Part shown: piece after piece, positions 41,121-51,553 of the stretch
Layout of the letters: each line of letters opens with the position of its first letter
Numbering within the stretch: position 1 is the stretch's first letter
Assembly: GCF_025403485.1 (NCBI RefSeq)
Contig: NZ_CP099966.1
Coordinates: 4,078,501-4,142,500, forward strand
Direction: 5' to 3'
Source: Chryseobacterium paludis
GTDB lineage: Bacteria; Bacteroidota; Bacteroidia; Flavobacteriales; Weeksellaceae
DNA: 64,000 nucleotides
The notes under the pieces: generated by a model
What the model was told of the DNA's origin: nothing
Seen by the model: the letters and a program-made list of their open reading frames with translations, nothing else
Databases searched by the model: none
Program-made: the position numbers and the translations under genes

Positions 41121-42179
41121 TTATTGTTCATAATTCAGCAGTAGATCAATGAAATAGGAGTATGTGACAGAACCTTCCTGTTGATTACTTTGTAGAAAAA
41201 GATTGTTGGTAATACCAAAGAAATCATCCAGCCATCCCTGATGTTTTAAAATGAAACTCCTTTCATATAACTGGTCTCTTTTCATTCCTTTAGAATAATG
41301 GTTTAATATCGATTTTACGAAGTTTGGGTCTTCTTCAATAATGAATCTTAAAAGGCTTTTTAACGTAAAATATTCAGTGCTATATCTTAGTTCCAGGTTT
41401 TTGGAATTTACACCTACTAAATAAGCTATAAAGTTAGCTTCCTGCTCCCTTGCGAATCCCAATTGATGCGAGCTTTCGTGAGCCAATGTAAAAGGGATAA
41501 ATGAAGACGGTAACATTGAATTGTATTGAGCTTCTGCCGTAAAAGGGTTGTAATATCCTAAAATCCCACTATAGTTCATTACATTTCTAAATAAGCTGGA
41601 TTTAAATGAATTAATTTGGGTTCCTTTTTTATCAGAAATATATTTTGGAAGTTTTAGTTGTTGTAAAATAATTTCTTCTTGAATTTTTTTTAAGTCACGG
41701 GCTAAAAAGATTCCATTTTTATCTTCAGAAACCTGTGTTCGGGTGGTTTTACATTTTTCAAGATATCTAAGAGCTAATTTTTTAGCTTTTATTACATTTG
41801 GTTTTTCCTGACTCTTTAATTTCTTTATGATCGGAGTTTGAAAATAGAGCATTCCCCAAGAAACCTGATATGAAAAATAAAAGAGATTAATGATCAATAG
41901 GAGTTTTAAGATAGCATTATTCCTTTTTTTCTTTCTAAAGCATTGATAGATCAAGTAAGCGGCGATAATGCCTGATAAGACATAAAAAAGATCACCAAAC
42001 GAAAAAGGAATCCATGAGAAGATAATCTGATGAAATGCCTTTTGAAATTCAAAAAACTTTTCGAAAATGGAAATAATTATTTTCGATTTTGAAAAAAGAA
42101 AAAACAAAAGAGATTGGGCAAGTAATATACCCGCCCAAAATCTTTTTTTCTTATATATTTTTAAATTATTAGTGCGCAC
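41121..42179 (-). CDS. DUF3810 membrane metallopeptidase-like protein
   Basis: A 352-aa protein with three N-terminal membrane helices (residues about 14-30, 58-75 and 88-108) and a large extracytoplasmic domain. A zincin motif HESSH sits in [20 protein letters not shown], with the downstream Glu in [11 protein letters not shown] as probable third ligand. This is the DUF3810 pattern. Substrate unknown. Its start overlaps the 3' end of the upstream transporter gene by 11 bases, so the two are coupled. Confidence 0.85.
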   Translation of the reverse strand: MRTNNLKIYKKKRFWAGILLAQSLLFFLFSKSKIIISIFEKFFEFQKAFHQIIFSWIPFSFGDLFYVLSGIIAAYLIYQCFRKKKRNNAILKLLLIINLFYFSYQVSWGMLYFQTPIIKKLKSQEKPNVIKAKKLALRYLEKCKTTRTQVSEDKNGIFLARDLKKIQEEIILQQLKLPKYISDKKGTQINSFKSSLFRNVMNYSGILGYYNPFTAEAQYNSMLPSSFIPFTLAHESSHQLGFAREQEANFIAYLVGVNSKNLELRYSTEYFTLKSLLRFIIEEDPNFVKSILNHYSKGMKRDQLYERSFILKHQGWLDDFFGITNNLFLQSNQQEGSVTYSYFIDLLLNYEQ

Positions 42180-43938
42180 CTTCTGATTCTAAAATGTCCA
42201 CGTTAATTCCTTGCTTAGATAATGTTTTTTTAGCTAAATAAGCAAATAATGTAATATATGCAAAGCACAGTACAGGAATGAAATAAGAACTGTGAATACC
42301 GATAATATCAGAAAGCTTTCCTTGTAAAGGAGGAATAATACCACCTCCTAAAATCATCATTACCAAGAACGCTGATCCTTGAGCAGTATATTTGCCTAAG
42401 CCTGTAATTGCTAAAGTGAAAATAGATGGCCACATGATACTACATGCTAAACCTCCTGAAAGGAATGCGTAAATGGCAACATTTCCTGTGGTTAATAATC
42501 CTATGATCATCGCTGTAACTCCAAATATTCCAAAAATGATCAACGTTAAGGCTGGTTTATTTTTGCTAATTAAGAATAAGATGATCTGAATCACGATACA
42601 AATGGCATAGAAATAAAGATGTGACATGTCTTTTTGAGCAATTGTGTTGATGCCTATAATTACAAGGAATGCAATAAAAGGAACAATCACAGTAGCAATT
42701 GTTTGTTGTCTCTTGCTCAAATTAAATACAGTAATTGCACCTGTCCATCTTCCAATCATTAAACTTCCCCAATACATAGAGATGTAGGGTGCCAGATCTG
42801 AAGATTGATGTCCGCCGAATTCCGGAAGGCTTAATAGTTCACCTAAATTACTTCCTATGGCTACTTCAACACCAACATAGGAAAGGATAGCGATCATTCC
42901 TAAAACCAATTGTGGGTACTTCATAGCTCCCCATCCTTCTGGATTTTTTTTCGAATTTGTATTCGCGAATAAAAGAGAAATAACGACTACCAGTAAAGCT
43001 CCTCCCAGATACATCATTCTTTTTTTCTCTAAAGGATGTTTTACTGTTTCAAGTTCAACTTTTTTATCTACAATTTGTTGTTTTAAATCTGTGATTTTTA
43101 CAGCATCTGTTTCTTTTTTTAGACTATTATCTAATGCCGTTATCTGGTTGTTGAATTTTTCAACAATTTTTGCTTCATCTGAATTGTAACTTCCAAATAC
43201 TGGAATAAAGAGCAGAACTACAAGAATTGTCATTACAATTAAAGTTTTTCTGGCTTTTCCAGCTTTTTCCATAGGTTCAGTAGAGATACCGTCTGGTAAT
43301 TTCTTTGAAAAATAAAAAATACCTGCAGCAATCAGGAATAGAGCACCAACAGCGGTATATAGTAAAATTACTTTATCAAGAGCAAGATGCTTTATTTGAT
43401 CATCATCTACGGTGGCTGTTGTTCCAAAAAGAGCGAGCCCGACGATAATTGGTCCGATGGATGTTCCAAAGGAATTAATTCCCCCTGCCAGATTTTGTCT
43501 GCTGGCACCTGTTTTAGGGTCTCCCAACAATACAGCAAAAGGATTGGCCGCAGTTTGTTGTATCGAAAAACCTAATGCTACTACAAAAAGACCAACGAGC
43601 ATTCCATAGTATACGTTACTTTTTACGGCAACAATCATAATGGCTGCACCAATAGCGGAGAGGAGCAGTCCGTAAACGATACTTTTTTTATAACCCCATT
43701 TACCAATAATATCAGTTCCTTTTATTGTACTAAATATAAAAAGTAGTAACGCTCCTAGAAAATAGGCCGTATAAAAAGCAAAATCTATTAATTGAGATTG
43801 AAATTGATCAAGTGAGAAGTAATTTTTACAAAATGGGATAAAAATACTATTGCCGGCAGCAATAAAACCCCAGAAAAAGAATACAAGTACAAGCGTATAA
43901 AGTGCCGGGTAGTTAGTTGGTTGATTTGTTTTAGACAT
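42169..43938 (-). CDS. sugar:H+ symporter, FucP/GluP-like MFS, with inserted coiled coil
   Basis: A 589-aa MFS protein of the FHS (fucose/glucose/galactose) group. The N-terminus has [20 protein letters not shown], and the conserved [19 protein letters not shown] and [16 protein letters not shown] segments are family hallmarks. Usual members have about 400-440 aa. Between the two six-helix halves there is an insert (about residues 231-328): a helix ([17 protein letters not shown]), a charged coiled coil (about 254-305) and another helix ([17 protein letters not shown]). The C-terminal half is normal. The sugar is not determined. Confidence 0.88.
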   Translation of the reverse strand: MSKTNQPTNYPALYTLVLVFFFWGFIAAGNSIFIPFCKNYFSLDQFQSQLIDFAFYTAYFLGALLLFIFSTIKGTDIIGKWGYKKSIVYGLLLSAIGAAIMIVAVKSNVYYGMLVGLFVVALGFSIQQTAANPFAVLLGDPKTGASRQNLAGGINSFGTSIGPIIVGLALFGTTATVDDDQIKHLALDKVILLYTAVGALFLIAAGIFYFSKKLPDGISTEPMEKAGKARKTLIVMTILVVLLFIPVFGSYNSDEAKIVEKFNNQITALDNSLKKETDAVKITDLKQQIVDKKVELETVKHPLEKKRMMYLGGALLVVVISLLFANTNSKKNPEGWGAMKYPQLVLGMIAILSYVGVEVAIGSNLGELLSLPEFGGHQSSDLAPYISMYWGSLMIGRWTGAITVFNLSKRQQTIATVIVPFIAFLVIIGINTIAQKDMSHLYFYAICIVIQIILFLISKNKPALTLIIFGIFGVTAMIIGLLTTGNVAIYAFLSGGLACSIMWPSIFTLAITGLGKYTAQGSAFLVMMILGGGIIPPLQGKLSDIIGIHSSYFIPVLCFAYITLFAYLAKKTLSKQGINVDILESEGAH

Positions 43939-43978
43939 AATTTGTTAAAAATTTCGCAAACAAATATAATTATTTCTT

Positions 43979-44707
43979 TTAAATAGAACGTTCTAACAAG
44001 GTTTTTTTTATTTCGTTAAAAGCCTCACTTTTCATCTCTTTTTGTGAAACCGATGGCTCCATAACATCATTGAAATATACTTTTACTTTTCCAGGATGAC
44101 CTTTGGAATTATCAAATGGAAATATTTCTTTTAAACCTACAAAAGTGTAAACTGCTATTGGAGACTGATGTTTAGTAGATAAAGTAAATGCTCCATCTTT
44201 GAATTCATCCAATATGATGGAAGTGTCGTCAGGTACTCCACCTTCCGGAAAAATAACAATACTGTTTCCTTCCTCCATTTTTTCAGCACACCTTCTGTAA
44301 ACATCAGCACGGCTTCTTGCACTCCCCCGGTCTACCATGACACATACTCTTTTATAAATGGTACCGAAAATAGGAATCTTTACCAATTCTTTTTTTCCTA
44401 CGTAGCAAAGTGGATGATTGGGAAATAAAATACATGGAAGCATGATGTCCATGATGGATGTATGGTTTGAGATAACAACGTATTGTCTGTTACGGTCAAT
44501 TTTTTTGTCAGTAAGGTTGATGAGTTCGTAGCGCAGTCCCATTCCATAAAACATTCCATAGCACCAGAAACGGATAAATTTATAGGCGTATTTGTAATGT
44601 TTTTTATTAAAGGATAAAATATAAACAGGGATTCCAAAAACAATCGTTAAAACAAAGGCTAATATCAGGAGCCAGAATCTCCATGTATAATTTAAAATCT
44701 TTACCAC
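43979..44707 (-). CDS. 1-acyl-sn-glycerol-3-phosphate acyltransferase family protein
   Basis: A 242-aa membrane-bound acyltransferase of phospholipid synthesis. One N-terminal hydrophobic helix (FWLLILAFVLTIVFGIPVYI) is followed by the catalytic block ISNHTSIMDIML (HxxxxD), GKKELVKIPIFGTIY, the substrate-binding RGSARSRADV and the FPEGG block in IVIFPEGGVPDD. PlsC-like role inferred. It is three bases downstream of the GtrA gene and probably shares its transcript. Confidence 0.9.
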   Translation of the reverse strand: MVKILNYTWRFWLLILAFVLTIVFGIPVYILSFNKKHYKYAYKFIRFWCYGMFYGMGLRYELINLTDKKIDRNRQYVVISNHTSIMDIMLPCILFPNHPLCYVGKKELVKIPIFGTIYKRVCVMVDRGSARSRADVYRRCAEKMEEGNSIVIFPEGGVPDDTSIILDEFKDGAFTLSTKHQSPIAVYTFVGLKEIFPFDNSKGHPGKVKVYFNDVMEPSVSQKEMKSEAFNEIKKTLLERSI

Positions 44708-44710
44708 AGG

Positions 44711-45169
44711 TTAACCATTAAAAATTATTTTCTTTTTGACAGAATAGTTAAGAATGGAAACTAATAAAATCGCTGCAATCTTACTGAGTATTTCCGGGCT
44801 CAAGGTATAAAAAATTAAATTGATATTGTCTTTAAATATAAACCTATAGAATATCTGAAAGAAGCTAAGGCTTAGTAATGTTGAGATGAAAGAGACCACC
44901 ATAAAATAAGCAAATTCTTTTCTTTTAGAGTGTTTACCTCTTTCAAAGACAAACCAGATACTTAAAAAATAATTACTTATGATCCCGCAGCTTGTAGAGA
45001 AAATATTACTTAAAGGATAATGTATCCCATGGAAATTTGTCTCTGACTGCAAAAAATGAGGAAGGTGGGTACTGAAGATTTTAAAACTTCCTATTTCCAC
45101 AATAGCACTAAGTCCTCCTGCTAATATGAAGAGCAATATTTGTTTCTGGCGTAGTATTAATTCTCTCAT
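44711..45169 (-). CDS. GtrA family membrane protein
   Basis: A 152-aa protein with four predicted membrane helices (LLFILAGGLSAIVEIGSFKI; GIISNYFLSIWFVF; FAYFMVVSFISTLLSLSFF; LSKIAAILLVSILNYSV). The conserved NYFLSIWFVFERGKHS region is typical of GtrA proteins, which move or present polyprenyl-linked sugars. No glycosyltransferase lies beside it. It is three bases upstream of the acyltransferase gene. Confidence 0.88.
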   Translation of the reverse strand: MRELILRQKQILLFILAGGLSAIVEIGSFKIFSTHLPHFLQSETNFHGIHYPLSNIFSTSCGIISNYFLSIWFVFERGKHSKRKEFAYFMVVSFISTLLSLSFFQIFYRFIFKDNINLIFYTLSPEILSKIAAILLVSILNYSVKKKIIFNG

Positions 45170-45397
45170 CGAATTTATCTGATGTGCAAATTTATAACTA
45201 TATGTTAAACAGTAAAAAAAGATGTTAAATATTTTTTTTTAATCAAAAATAGTTCTAATTTTAGTTTTAGAAATATATAAAAACCACCTGATAATAAATT
45301 CATTTTCAACTAGTTGTGTTGATGGTATTTTCTATCTTGTAATGCACGTTTGAAAGCATTTTCCAGAACTTTATAACCAATTTATAATAATATTTGT

Positions 45398-45661
45398 ATG
45401 AAAAGTCAAAACAAATACAGAAAATTCCAGCTCCAACAGAAAAATATTGAAGCTCTTGAAAGAGAAAATTCCCGATTCAAAAGAGTCTATTCTGAATATG
45501 AAAATATGTCTGATGAACTTTGGAATCTTGAAAACTCCAACGATAAACAAATACCAGATGATTTTATAAATGCAATGATATTACAAACTTCATATCTCGA
45601 AGATGAAATTCAGGATTGGCTGATACAGTTCAATGAAAAAAAAGATGATATAAAACATTAG
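45398..45661 (+). CDS. small coiled-coil protein of unknown function
   Basis: An 87-aa highly charged protein, rich in Glu, Lys, Asn and Gln, with heptad-like helices (FQLQQKNIEALERENSRFKR; LEDEIQDWLIQFNEKKDD). No signal peptide. It starts at an ATG after 228 non-coding bases and ends 85 bases before the kinase gene. Reading-frame quality and context make it a probable gene, but I recognise no family. Confidence 0.55.
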   Translation: MKSQNKYRKFQLQQKNIEALERENSRFKRVYSEYENMSDELWNLENSNDKQIPDDFINAMILQTSYLEDEIQDWLIQFNEKKDDIKH

Positions 45662-45746
45662 TAATACATACTAGCTTCTGACTTGTTTGTAAAGCTATTT
45701 AGAGATAAAATTCATAATTTAGCATCCTTAAACTAAAATGTAATAT

Positions 45747-46598
45747 ATGGTTGCTATTGTTGATGGTGGTTCTACCAAATGTGATTGGGTGATTTTAGAC
45801 GATTTCAAAAAGATCTTCATGAAAACGGAGACTATTGGCTTTAATCCTAACAATATTGCCGCAGAACTTATCGTACCTGAAATTGAAAAGAACATCAACC
45901 TTAGTGCTGTCAGAAATTCTATAACAAAAGTATTTTTCTATGGTTCAGGTTGTGGAATACCAGAAAATTGTGCCACTATAGAAAGAGAACTTGCCAAATT
46001 TTTTACTAAAGCAGATGTTTTAGCAAAAGAAGACCTTATGGCTGCAGCATATGCTGCTTATACCGGGAAACCTGCTATTGTCTGTATTCTGGGAACGGGT
46101 TCTAATTCCTGTTATTTTGATGGTGAGAATTTAAAAATAAAACTTCCGTCCCTTGGATTCCTTATTGGAGATGAAGGTAGTGGAAGTGCAATCGGTAAGC
46201 AATTGGTGCGTAGGTTCTTTATGCAAAAGCTTCCCGAAGATCTGCATTTCCAGTTTGAGGAAACTTATCATTTAACAATTGAGGATGCATTAAAAAATAT
46301 GTACCATACCTCAAGACCAAATGCATATTTAGCGAATTTCAATAAATTTGTTGTGGAAAGAAAGGATCATCCTTACTTCCAGAAAATGGTGTTCGAAGAA
46401 ATGAAAAACTTCTTTGAATATCAGGTTCTTCCTTACGAAGAATCAAAAGAAGCCGAAATTAATTTTATTGGCTCTATCGCATATTATTATGAAGAGACTC
46501 TTCGTTCTGCAGCTGCAGAACTTAATTTAAATGTTGGTAAAATTGTACAGAAACCTATTGAAAGTTTAGTCGATTATCACATTAAATATATACTTTAA
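45747..46598 (+). CDS. N-acetylglucosamine kinase-like protein (BadF/BadG/BcrA/BcrD ATPase family)
   Basis: A 283-aa ASKHA-fold kinase. The phosphate-1 loop is IVDGGSTKCDWVIL at the N-terminus, the phosphate-2 loop is CILGTGSNSCYFDG, and the sugar-site region contains SLGFLIGDEGSGSAIGK. This is the layout of eukaryote-type GlcNAc kinases found in Bacteroidota, so recycling of amino sugars from cell-wall or chitin fragments is a fair guess. It is followed 11 bases later by the malic enzyme gene. Confidence 0.85.
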   Translation: MVAIVDGGSTKCDWVILDDFKKIFMKTETIGFNPNNIAAELIVPEIEKNINLSAVRNSITKVFFYGSGCGIPENCATIERELAKFFTKADVLAKEDLMAAAYAAYTGKPAIVCILGTGSNSCYFDGENLKIKLPSLGFLIGDEGSGSAIGKQLVRRFFMQKLPEDLHFQFEETYHLTIEDALKNMYHTSRPNAYLANFNKFVVERKDHPYFQKMVFEEMKNFFEYQVLPYEESKEAEINFIGSIAYYYEETLRSAAAELNLNVGKIVQKPIESLVDYHIKYIL

Positions 46599-46609
46599 AA
46601 ATAAATTCT

Positions 46610-48898
46610 ATGTCAAATAAAACGCATCGCGACGAAAAGAACTTTAATCAAGCAGCATTAGATTATCATAAAGCTGAGCCTAAAGGAAAAATCGAAGTTA
46701 TCCCTTCAAAACCGCATTCCTCTCAACGAGATTTGTCTTTAGCATATTCTCCGGGAGTTGCCGTTCCTTGTATGGAGATTCATGAAAAGCCTGAGACAGT
46801 TTATGATTATACAGGAAAAGGAAATCTTGTAGCAGTAATTTCAAATGGTACAGCTGTTTTAGGACTAGGTGACATTGGACCGGAGGCTTCAAAACCTGTA
46901 ATGGAAGGAAAAGGTCTTTTATTTAAAATTTTTGCGGATATCAATGTTTTTGATATTGAAATCAATGAGAAAGATCCTGATAAATTTATTCAGATTGTAA
47001 AAGGGATTGCACCAACCTTTGGTGGGATTAACCTTGAAGATATAAAAGCTCCTGAAGCATTCTATATTGAACAGAAGTTAAAAGAGGAGCTGGATATTCC
47101 TTTAATGCATGATGACCAGCATGGAACTGCGATTATTTCTGCAGCTGCATTGATCAACTCTTTGCAGATCGCAAATAAGAAGATCGAAGAAGTGAAAATG
47201 GTGGTTAATGGTGCGGGAGCAGCAGCTATTGCTTGTACCAAGCTCTATATTTCTTTAGGATTAAAACAGGAAAATGTCTTAATGTGTGATAGTAAAGGGG
47301 TTATTAATCACAAAAGAGAAAATCTTACTCCTGAAAAATTAGATTTTATTGCGCAGACAGATATCGAAACGCTGGAAGATGCTGTGAAAGGATCTGATGT
47401 TTTTGTTGGACTATCCAAAGGAAATGTAATGACTCCAGGAATGTTGAGTAGTATGAACGAAAATCCTATTGTTTTTGCATTGGCAAACCCAGATCCGGAG
47501 ATTGATTATGACCTTGCTTTTGAAACACGTAAAGATGTGATCATGGCTACAGGTAGAAGTGATTATCCTAATCAGGTTAATAATGTATTGGGATTTCCTT
47601 ATATTTTCCGTGGAGCTTTAGATGTTCAGGCAAGAGGTATTAATGAAGAAATGAAGTTGGCAGCTGTTCATGCTATTGCCAATTTAGCCAAAGAACCAGT
47701 TCCAGAGGCTGTAATTTTAGCATATAATCTTCAGAATCTTCAATTTGGTAGAGAATATTTTATCCCAAAACCATTTGATAACAGATTAATTACTAAAGTT
47801 TCTAGTGCGGTGGCAAAAGCCGCAATAGAAAGTGGCATTGCAGGTAAAACAATTGCTGATTTTGATGAGTATGAAAATCAACTTCTTGATAGAATGGGAA
47901 GAGATGAAAAGCTTGTAAGAATGATGCAGAGCCGTGCTAAATCAAATCCTAAAAGGGTTACTTTAGGAAACGCAGAAGAATATAATGTTCTTAAAGCTGC
48001 GCAGATTCTTTATGAGGAAGGAATTGCGTATCCGAGTCTTTTAGGGGAGAAGAAATATATCAAGGAGCAAATGGAACGCTACGGAATCAGTCTTGATGTT
48101 CCAATTATTGATCCAAGTGATGATGATCAGGAGGAAAACAGAAAAAAATACAGAGATACCCTTTGGAAGCTTCGTCAGAGAAAAGGGATGAACGAATACA
48201 AAGCAAAAAGATATGTTCGTCAAAGAGATTATTTTGGCCCTCTTATGTTGAAGCATGGTGATACAGATGCTCTTATTATTGGTTTTTCTAAAAACTATGC
48301 ATCGGTATTACGCCCGGTTTTAGAAATTATTGAAAAAGAAAAGGGAGTAGATAAGGTAGCGGCTATGATGATGATTCTTTCAGAGAAGAAGCCTATCTTT
48401 TTTGCAGATACTTCTATTAATAATAATCCTACAGCAGAAGATCTTGTGAATATTGCTAAAATGGCTGAAATTACTGTAAAATCTTTTGCAATTGAACCTA
48501 GGATTGCGATGCTTGGATTTGAAAACTTTGCTGCGATTTCTGATACTTCAAAGAAAGTGGCAAAGGCTGTAAGTATTTTACATGAAAAGTATCCTAAAAT
48601 GATCGTTGATGGAGAAATTCAACCTGATTTTGCAATGAATGCTGATCACCTTAGTGATTATCCATTCTCAAAGTTAGGAGAAACACCTGCGAATACATTT
48701 ATTTTCCCTAATCTGGAAAGTGCCAATCTATCCTATAAAATTATCAGAGGAATGAAAGTTGCTCAGGTAATTGGTCCAATTCTTATGGGTTTAAAGCAAC
48801 CAGTACATGTTTTACAAATGCGCTCAAGTGTGGATGAAATTGTAAATCTTGCTACAGTAGCTGTTCTGGATGCTCAGAAAAGAGAAGCAAAAAAATAA
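46610..48898 (+). CDS. maeB: NADP-dependent malic enzyme (MaeB-type, with phosphotransacetylase-like domain)
   Basis: A 762-aa enzyme that decarboxylates malate to pyruvate with reduction of NADP. The malic domain includes [15 protein letters not shown] and the metal/catalytic block [17 protein letters not shown]. The NADP Rossmann motif is [15 protein letters not shown]. Residues about 430-762 form the C-terminal phosphotransacetylase-like regulatory domain typical of MaeB ([38 protein letters not shown]). Length and order are normal. A terminator follows at 48971. Confidence 0.95.
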   Translation: MSNKTHRDEKNFNQAALDYHKAEPKGKIEVIPSKPHSSQRDLSLAYSPGVAVPCMEIHEKPETVYDYTGKGNLVAVISNGTAVLGLGDIGPEASKPVMEGKGLLFKIFADINVFDIEINEKDPDKFIQIVKGIAPTFGGINLEDIKAPEAFYIEQKLKEELDIPLMHDDQHGTAIISAAALINSLQIANKKIEEVKMVVNGAGAAAIACTKLYISLGLKQENVLMCDSKGVINHKRENLTPEKLDFIAQTDIETLEDAVKGSDVFVGLSKGNVMTPGMLSSMNENPIVFALANPDPEIDYDLAFETRKDVIMATGRSDYPNQVNNVLGFPYIFRGALDVQARGINEEMKLAAVHAIANLAKEPVPEAVILAYNLQNLQFGREYFIPKPFDNRLITKVSSAVAKAAIESGIAGKTIADFDEYENQLLDRMGRDEKLVRMMQSRAKSNPKRVTLGNAEEYNVLKAAQILYEEGIAYPSLLGEKKYIKEQMERYGISLDVPIIDPSDDDQEENRKKYRDTLWKLRQRKGMNEYKAKRYVRQRDYFGPLMLKHGDTDALIIGFSKNYASVLRPVLEIIEKEKGVDKVAAMMMILSEKKPIFFADTSINNNPTAEDLVNIAKMAEITVKSFAIEPRIAMLGFENFAAISDTSKKVAKAVSILHEKYPKMIVDGEIQPDFAMNADHLSDYPFSKLGETPANTFIFPNLESANLSYKIIRGMKVAQVIGPILMGLKQPVHVLQMRSSVDEIVNLATVAVLDAQKREAKK

Positions 48899-48970
48899 CA
48901 GTATCCTTTTTGAAAGTGATTTTCTGAAAATTTGAATCGAACTTTTAGCTGGAAAATTTTAAATGATATA

Positions 48971-48998
48971 AAAGAGGTTAGGAATTCTAACCTCTTTT
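48971..48998 (+). terminator. intrinsic terminator after maeB
   Basis: AAAGAGGTTAG / CTAACCTCTTTT stem around a GAATT-type loop, then T-rich. Confidence 0.88.
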
Positions 48999-49120
48999 TT
49001 TTGGAATTAAGAGAATGAAGTTTATCTATCATGATGTGAAAGTCTCACTAATTGATTTTCTTTTAATGAGATTTTTTTTGTGATTGTTGATGTACAGATA
49101 ATTAAATTGTTATATTGCAT

Positions 49121-49189
49121 ATGAAAAACACAAATAAAATAAAAAACACAAAAACAAAGAATGAAAAAATTATTAAAAGGATGATCTGA
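49121..49189 (+). CDS. possible 22-aa basic peptide
   Basis: ATG at 49121 opens a 22-codon frame rich in Lys, Asn and Thr (MKNTNKIKNTKTKNEKIIKR, then MI and TGA). A near-consensus -7 box lies directly upstream and a terminator directly downstream, so a discrete short transcript is plausible. It could be a small RNA with a chance frame, a leader peptide or a tiny protein. Confidence 0.2.
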   Translation: MKNTNKIKNTKTKNEKIIKRMI

Positions 49190-49194
49190 GTTTC

Positions 49195-49227
49195 GTAATC
49201 TATTACTTTAAAATAGATTACTTTTTC
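49195..49227 (+). terminator. intrinsic terminator
   Basis: GTAATCTATT (49195-49204), loop ACTTTAA, AATAGATTAC (49212-49221), a perfect 10-bp stem followed by TTTTTC. It ends the short transcript unit described above. Confidence 0.75.
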
Positions 49228-49450
49228 TTTTTAACTTTCTGACTAAGCCACTGCATTTTTAAAGAATGAATTTTAAGTAAAAATTCGGACTTTTAATTGT
49301 GGGCTGGTATTATTTCTCAATGATTCTCAACAATAATTTTATCTTTTTGCCTGAAAGAATATAGCTGTTTTTTTTGAGTAATTAGGGATATATTTATTCT
49401 GATATTTAATGAATAGTTGATTCTTTTCGGATGTGTATTAATCAGGTAGA

Positions 49451-50758
49451 ATGATGAAAAAAAACACAAAGAATATCAAATCATTGATAAGTTTATTTTT
49501 TATATGCTCTTTAAGCTACAACAAGGTACATTCACAAGCGATAAATCCTCATGAATTTAGTATAAATGGATACATAAGAACAGGAATAGGAGGAACGGAT
49601 GGCGGACAGATGGTTAATTTTGTAACGCCTGAAAACCTGCATAAATTTCGATTGGGGAATGAGGCTAATCATTATGGAGAGCTGCAGTTTAATTATCGAT
49701 ACAGGAATAAAGATTCTGTAAATCTGTATGAAGTTACTTACATGATGGCTAAGTACATCCCATTCGGAAGTGATGGATATAAACAGTTTCCTGAAACTGC
49801 ACAGTTGTATGGCAAAATAAATAAAGTAGTTAAAAATGCAAATATCTGGTTAGGCAAAAGATATTATGATCGTAGAAACGTAGAGCTTTTAGACTATTTC
49901 TGGATCAATTCTGCACAAAATTCGCAAATAGGATTGGGACTAGAAAATTATCAGATAAAGAATGCGGGGAATTTAAATTTAGCCTTAATAAGATTTAAAT
50001 ATGGCAATAATAATAGCCATTCTTATGCAGCTGATCTAAGATATCTGGATGTTCCTGTATCTCAGTTCTCAAAGCTAAACTTTCTTGGTCAATACAGTAT
50101 TGAAACCGAAAATAAGCTAATGAACACTCAAAAACATAATGGATATGCTTTAGGAACCTGGTACACTTATTCCAAAAAAAATATAACCCATACTTCTACT
50201 ATATTATTTCGGAAAGGAAGCTCTATAACGGAAAATGGATACACAGGAAAAACAATACGCGAGTATAGGGATAGTAAAAGAATATATGATCTTGACAAAG
50301 CTTCATCTCTAGATATTATAAACAATTTTGTATATGATGATAAGCGCAGACATGCAATTCAGGCTTCATTAACCTACCAGTACAGAAATTTCGGTACAGG
50401 AGATCTAGATCAGAATGAAATAATGATGACTGATAAAGCTTCAAAAAATTGGATGAGTGTAGGATTCAGATATATGTACTACATCAATAAATATTTTAAT
50501 CTGGCATTAGAAGCCGGTAACGATTATATGAAAAGTGATCGGTCAGGATTGGAAGGAAGTTTACAGAAAGTAACTTTCTCACCACAGATTACCTTGAATT
50601 ATGGATATTATTCAAGACCTGTTTTTAGACCATTTATAACTTATGCCCATTGGTCGGAGAGTTTTAAAGGAATAACCGGCGAGTCTTTATTAAATAATAG
50701 ATTAATAAGGAAAACCCAAGGGGTATCTATTGGACTCCAGCTGGAAATGTGGTGGTGA
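49451..50758 (+). CDS. LamB-like carbohydrate porin (maltoporin family)
   Basis: A 435-aa outer-membrane beta-barrel. After the signal (SLISLFFICSLSYNKVHSQ) the mature N-terminus HEFSINGYIRTGIGGTDGGQ resembles LamB. WLGKRYYDRRNVELLDYFWI is the maltoporin-type strand/loop block. The C-terminus closes with RPFITYAHWSESFKG and a terminal aromatic strand GVSIGLQLEMWW. It probably passes oligosaccharides. Two adjacent ATG codons at 49451 and 49454 give alternative starts. It is separated by non-coding DNA from both neighbours. Confidence 0.85.
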   Translation: MMKKNTKNIKSLISLFFICSLSYNKVHSQAINPHEFSINGYIRTGIGGTDGGQMVNFVTPENLHKFRLGNEANHYGELQFNYRYRNKDSVNLYEVTYMMAKYIPFGSDGYKQFPETAQLYGKINKVVKNANIWLGKRYYDRRNVELLDYFWINSAQNSQIGLGLENYQIKNAGNLNLALIRFKYGNNNSHSYAADLRYLDVPVSQFSKLNFLGQYSIETENKLMNTQKHNGYALGTWYTYSKKNITHTSTILFRKGSSITENGYTGKTIREYRDSKRIYDLDKASSLDIINNFVYDDKRRHAIQASLTYQYRNFGTGDLDQNEIMMTDKASKNWMSVGFRYMYYINKYFNLALEAGNDYMKSDRSGLEGSLQKVTFSPQITLNYGYYSRPVFRPFITYAHWSESFKGITGESLLNNRLIRKTQGVSIGLQLEMWW

Positions 50759-50938
50759 AAATATAGTAAGACATACCAAAATAACCAGTTTCTAAATTGA
50801 TGTGCAAATTAAAAAATAGTGATTGTATTCTCAATTTTGAAGTTTTTTACTTTTAGACCAAATGCTTGAATATCACCTCAAAAATTAAGTTAAAAATCAT
50901 TCGTGCGTGAAATGAAAACATTAATTAGTTTAAATTAC

Positions 50939-50946
50939 TATATTTG
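50939..50946 (+). promoter_or_regulatory. putative ruvA-sprA promoter (-7 box)
   Basis: TATATTTG fits TAnnTTTG, 19 bases before the ruvA ATG, so the leader would be very short. No clear -33 TTTG is seen at the right spacing. Confidence 0.5.
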
Positions 50947-50965
50947 GGAGTTTTAAAAATTAATA

Positions 50966-51550
50966 ATGATATTTTCTTTACAAGGCATTGTTCAAGAACT
51001 TACGCCAACTTATGCAGTAATCAACGTAAATGGAGTTGGTTACTATACAGGTATTAGTCTAATGACGTCACAAACTTTGTCGCTCAATCAGGAAACTTTT
51101 CTTTTTATTCAACAGATTATCCGTGAAGATGCACATTTGCTATTCGGGTTTAACACTCGTTTAGAAAAAGAAATGTTCAATTTGTTAATAAGTGTTAATG
51201 GAGTAGGTGCTGTTTCAGCGCTTATTTTACTGTCAACTTTAAGCCTTGATGAGATTGCTTCGGCTATACTTTCAAGCAACAGTGCTTTGATTCAAAAAGC
51301 GAAGGGAATTGGGACTAAAACAGCAGAAAGAATCATTGTAGATTTGAAAGATAAGGTCCAAAAATTCAACAACCTCGAAGAAAATATTTCTACGTTTGCG
51401 AATAATAAAATCAAGGAAGAATCGTTATCTGCATTAGAAGTTTTAGGAATTCCTAAACGCATGAGCGAGAAGATTGCAGATCGTATGATAAAACAAAATC
51501 CAAGTATTTCAATAGAAGAGTTGGTAAAACAAATTTTAAAAAACCTTTAA
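50966..51550 (+). CDS. ruvA: Holliday junction helicase subunit RuvA
   Basis: DNA-binding subunit of the RuvAB branch-migration motor. The protein has 194 aa. Domain I is the OB fold (MIFSLQGIVQELTPTYAVIN). The two helix-hairpin-helix motifs of domain II are VNGVGAVSALILLS and AKGIGTKTAERIIVDLKDK. Domain III (SALEVLGIPKRMSEKIADRM), which contacts RuvB, is at the end. sprA begins three bases after the stop, so they are co-transcribed. Confidence 0.96.
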   Translation: MIFSLQGIVQELTPTYAVINVNGVGYYTGISLMTSQTLSLNQETFLFIQQIIREDAHLLFGFNTRLEKEMFNLLISVNGVGAVSALILLSTLSLDEIASAILSSNSALIQKAKGIGTKTAERIIVDLKDKVQKFNNLEENISTFANNKIKEESLSALEVLGIPKRMSEKIADRMIKQNPSISIEELVKQILKNL

Positions 51551-51553
51551 CAT

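Larger units (their letters stand above)
48999..49450. other. non-coding region before the LamB-like porin
   Basis: About 450 AT-rich bases. It holds a very short basic reading frame (49121-49189) preceded by TATATTGC (near -7-like), and a strong terminator (49195-49227). The remaining 220 bases up to the porin gene show no ORF or hairpin that I can support; they may contain regulatory sites for the porin. Confidence 0.4.
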
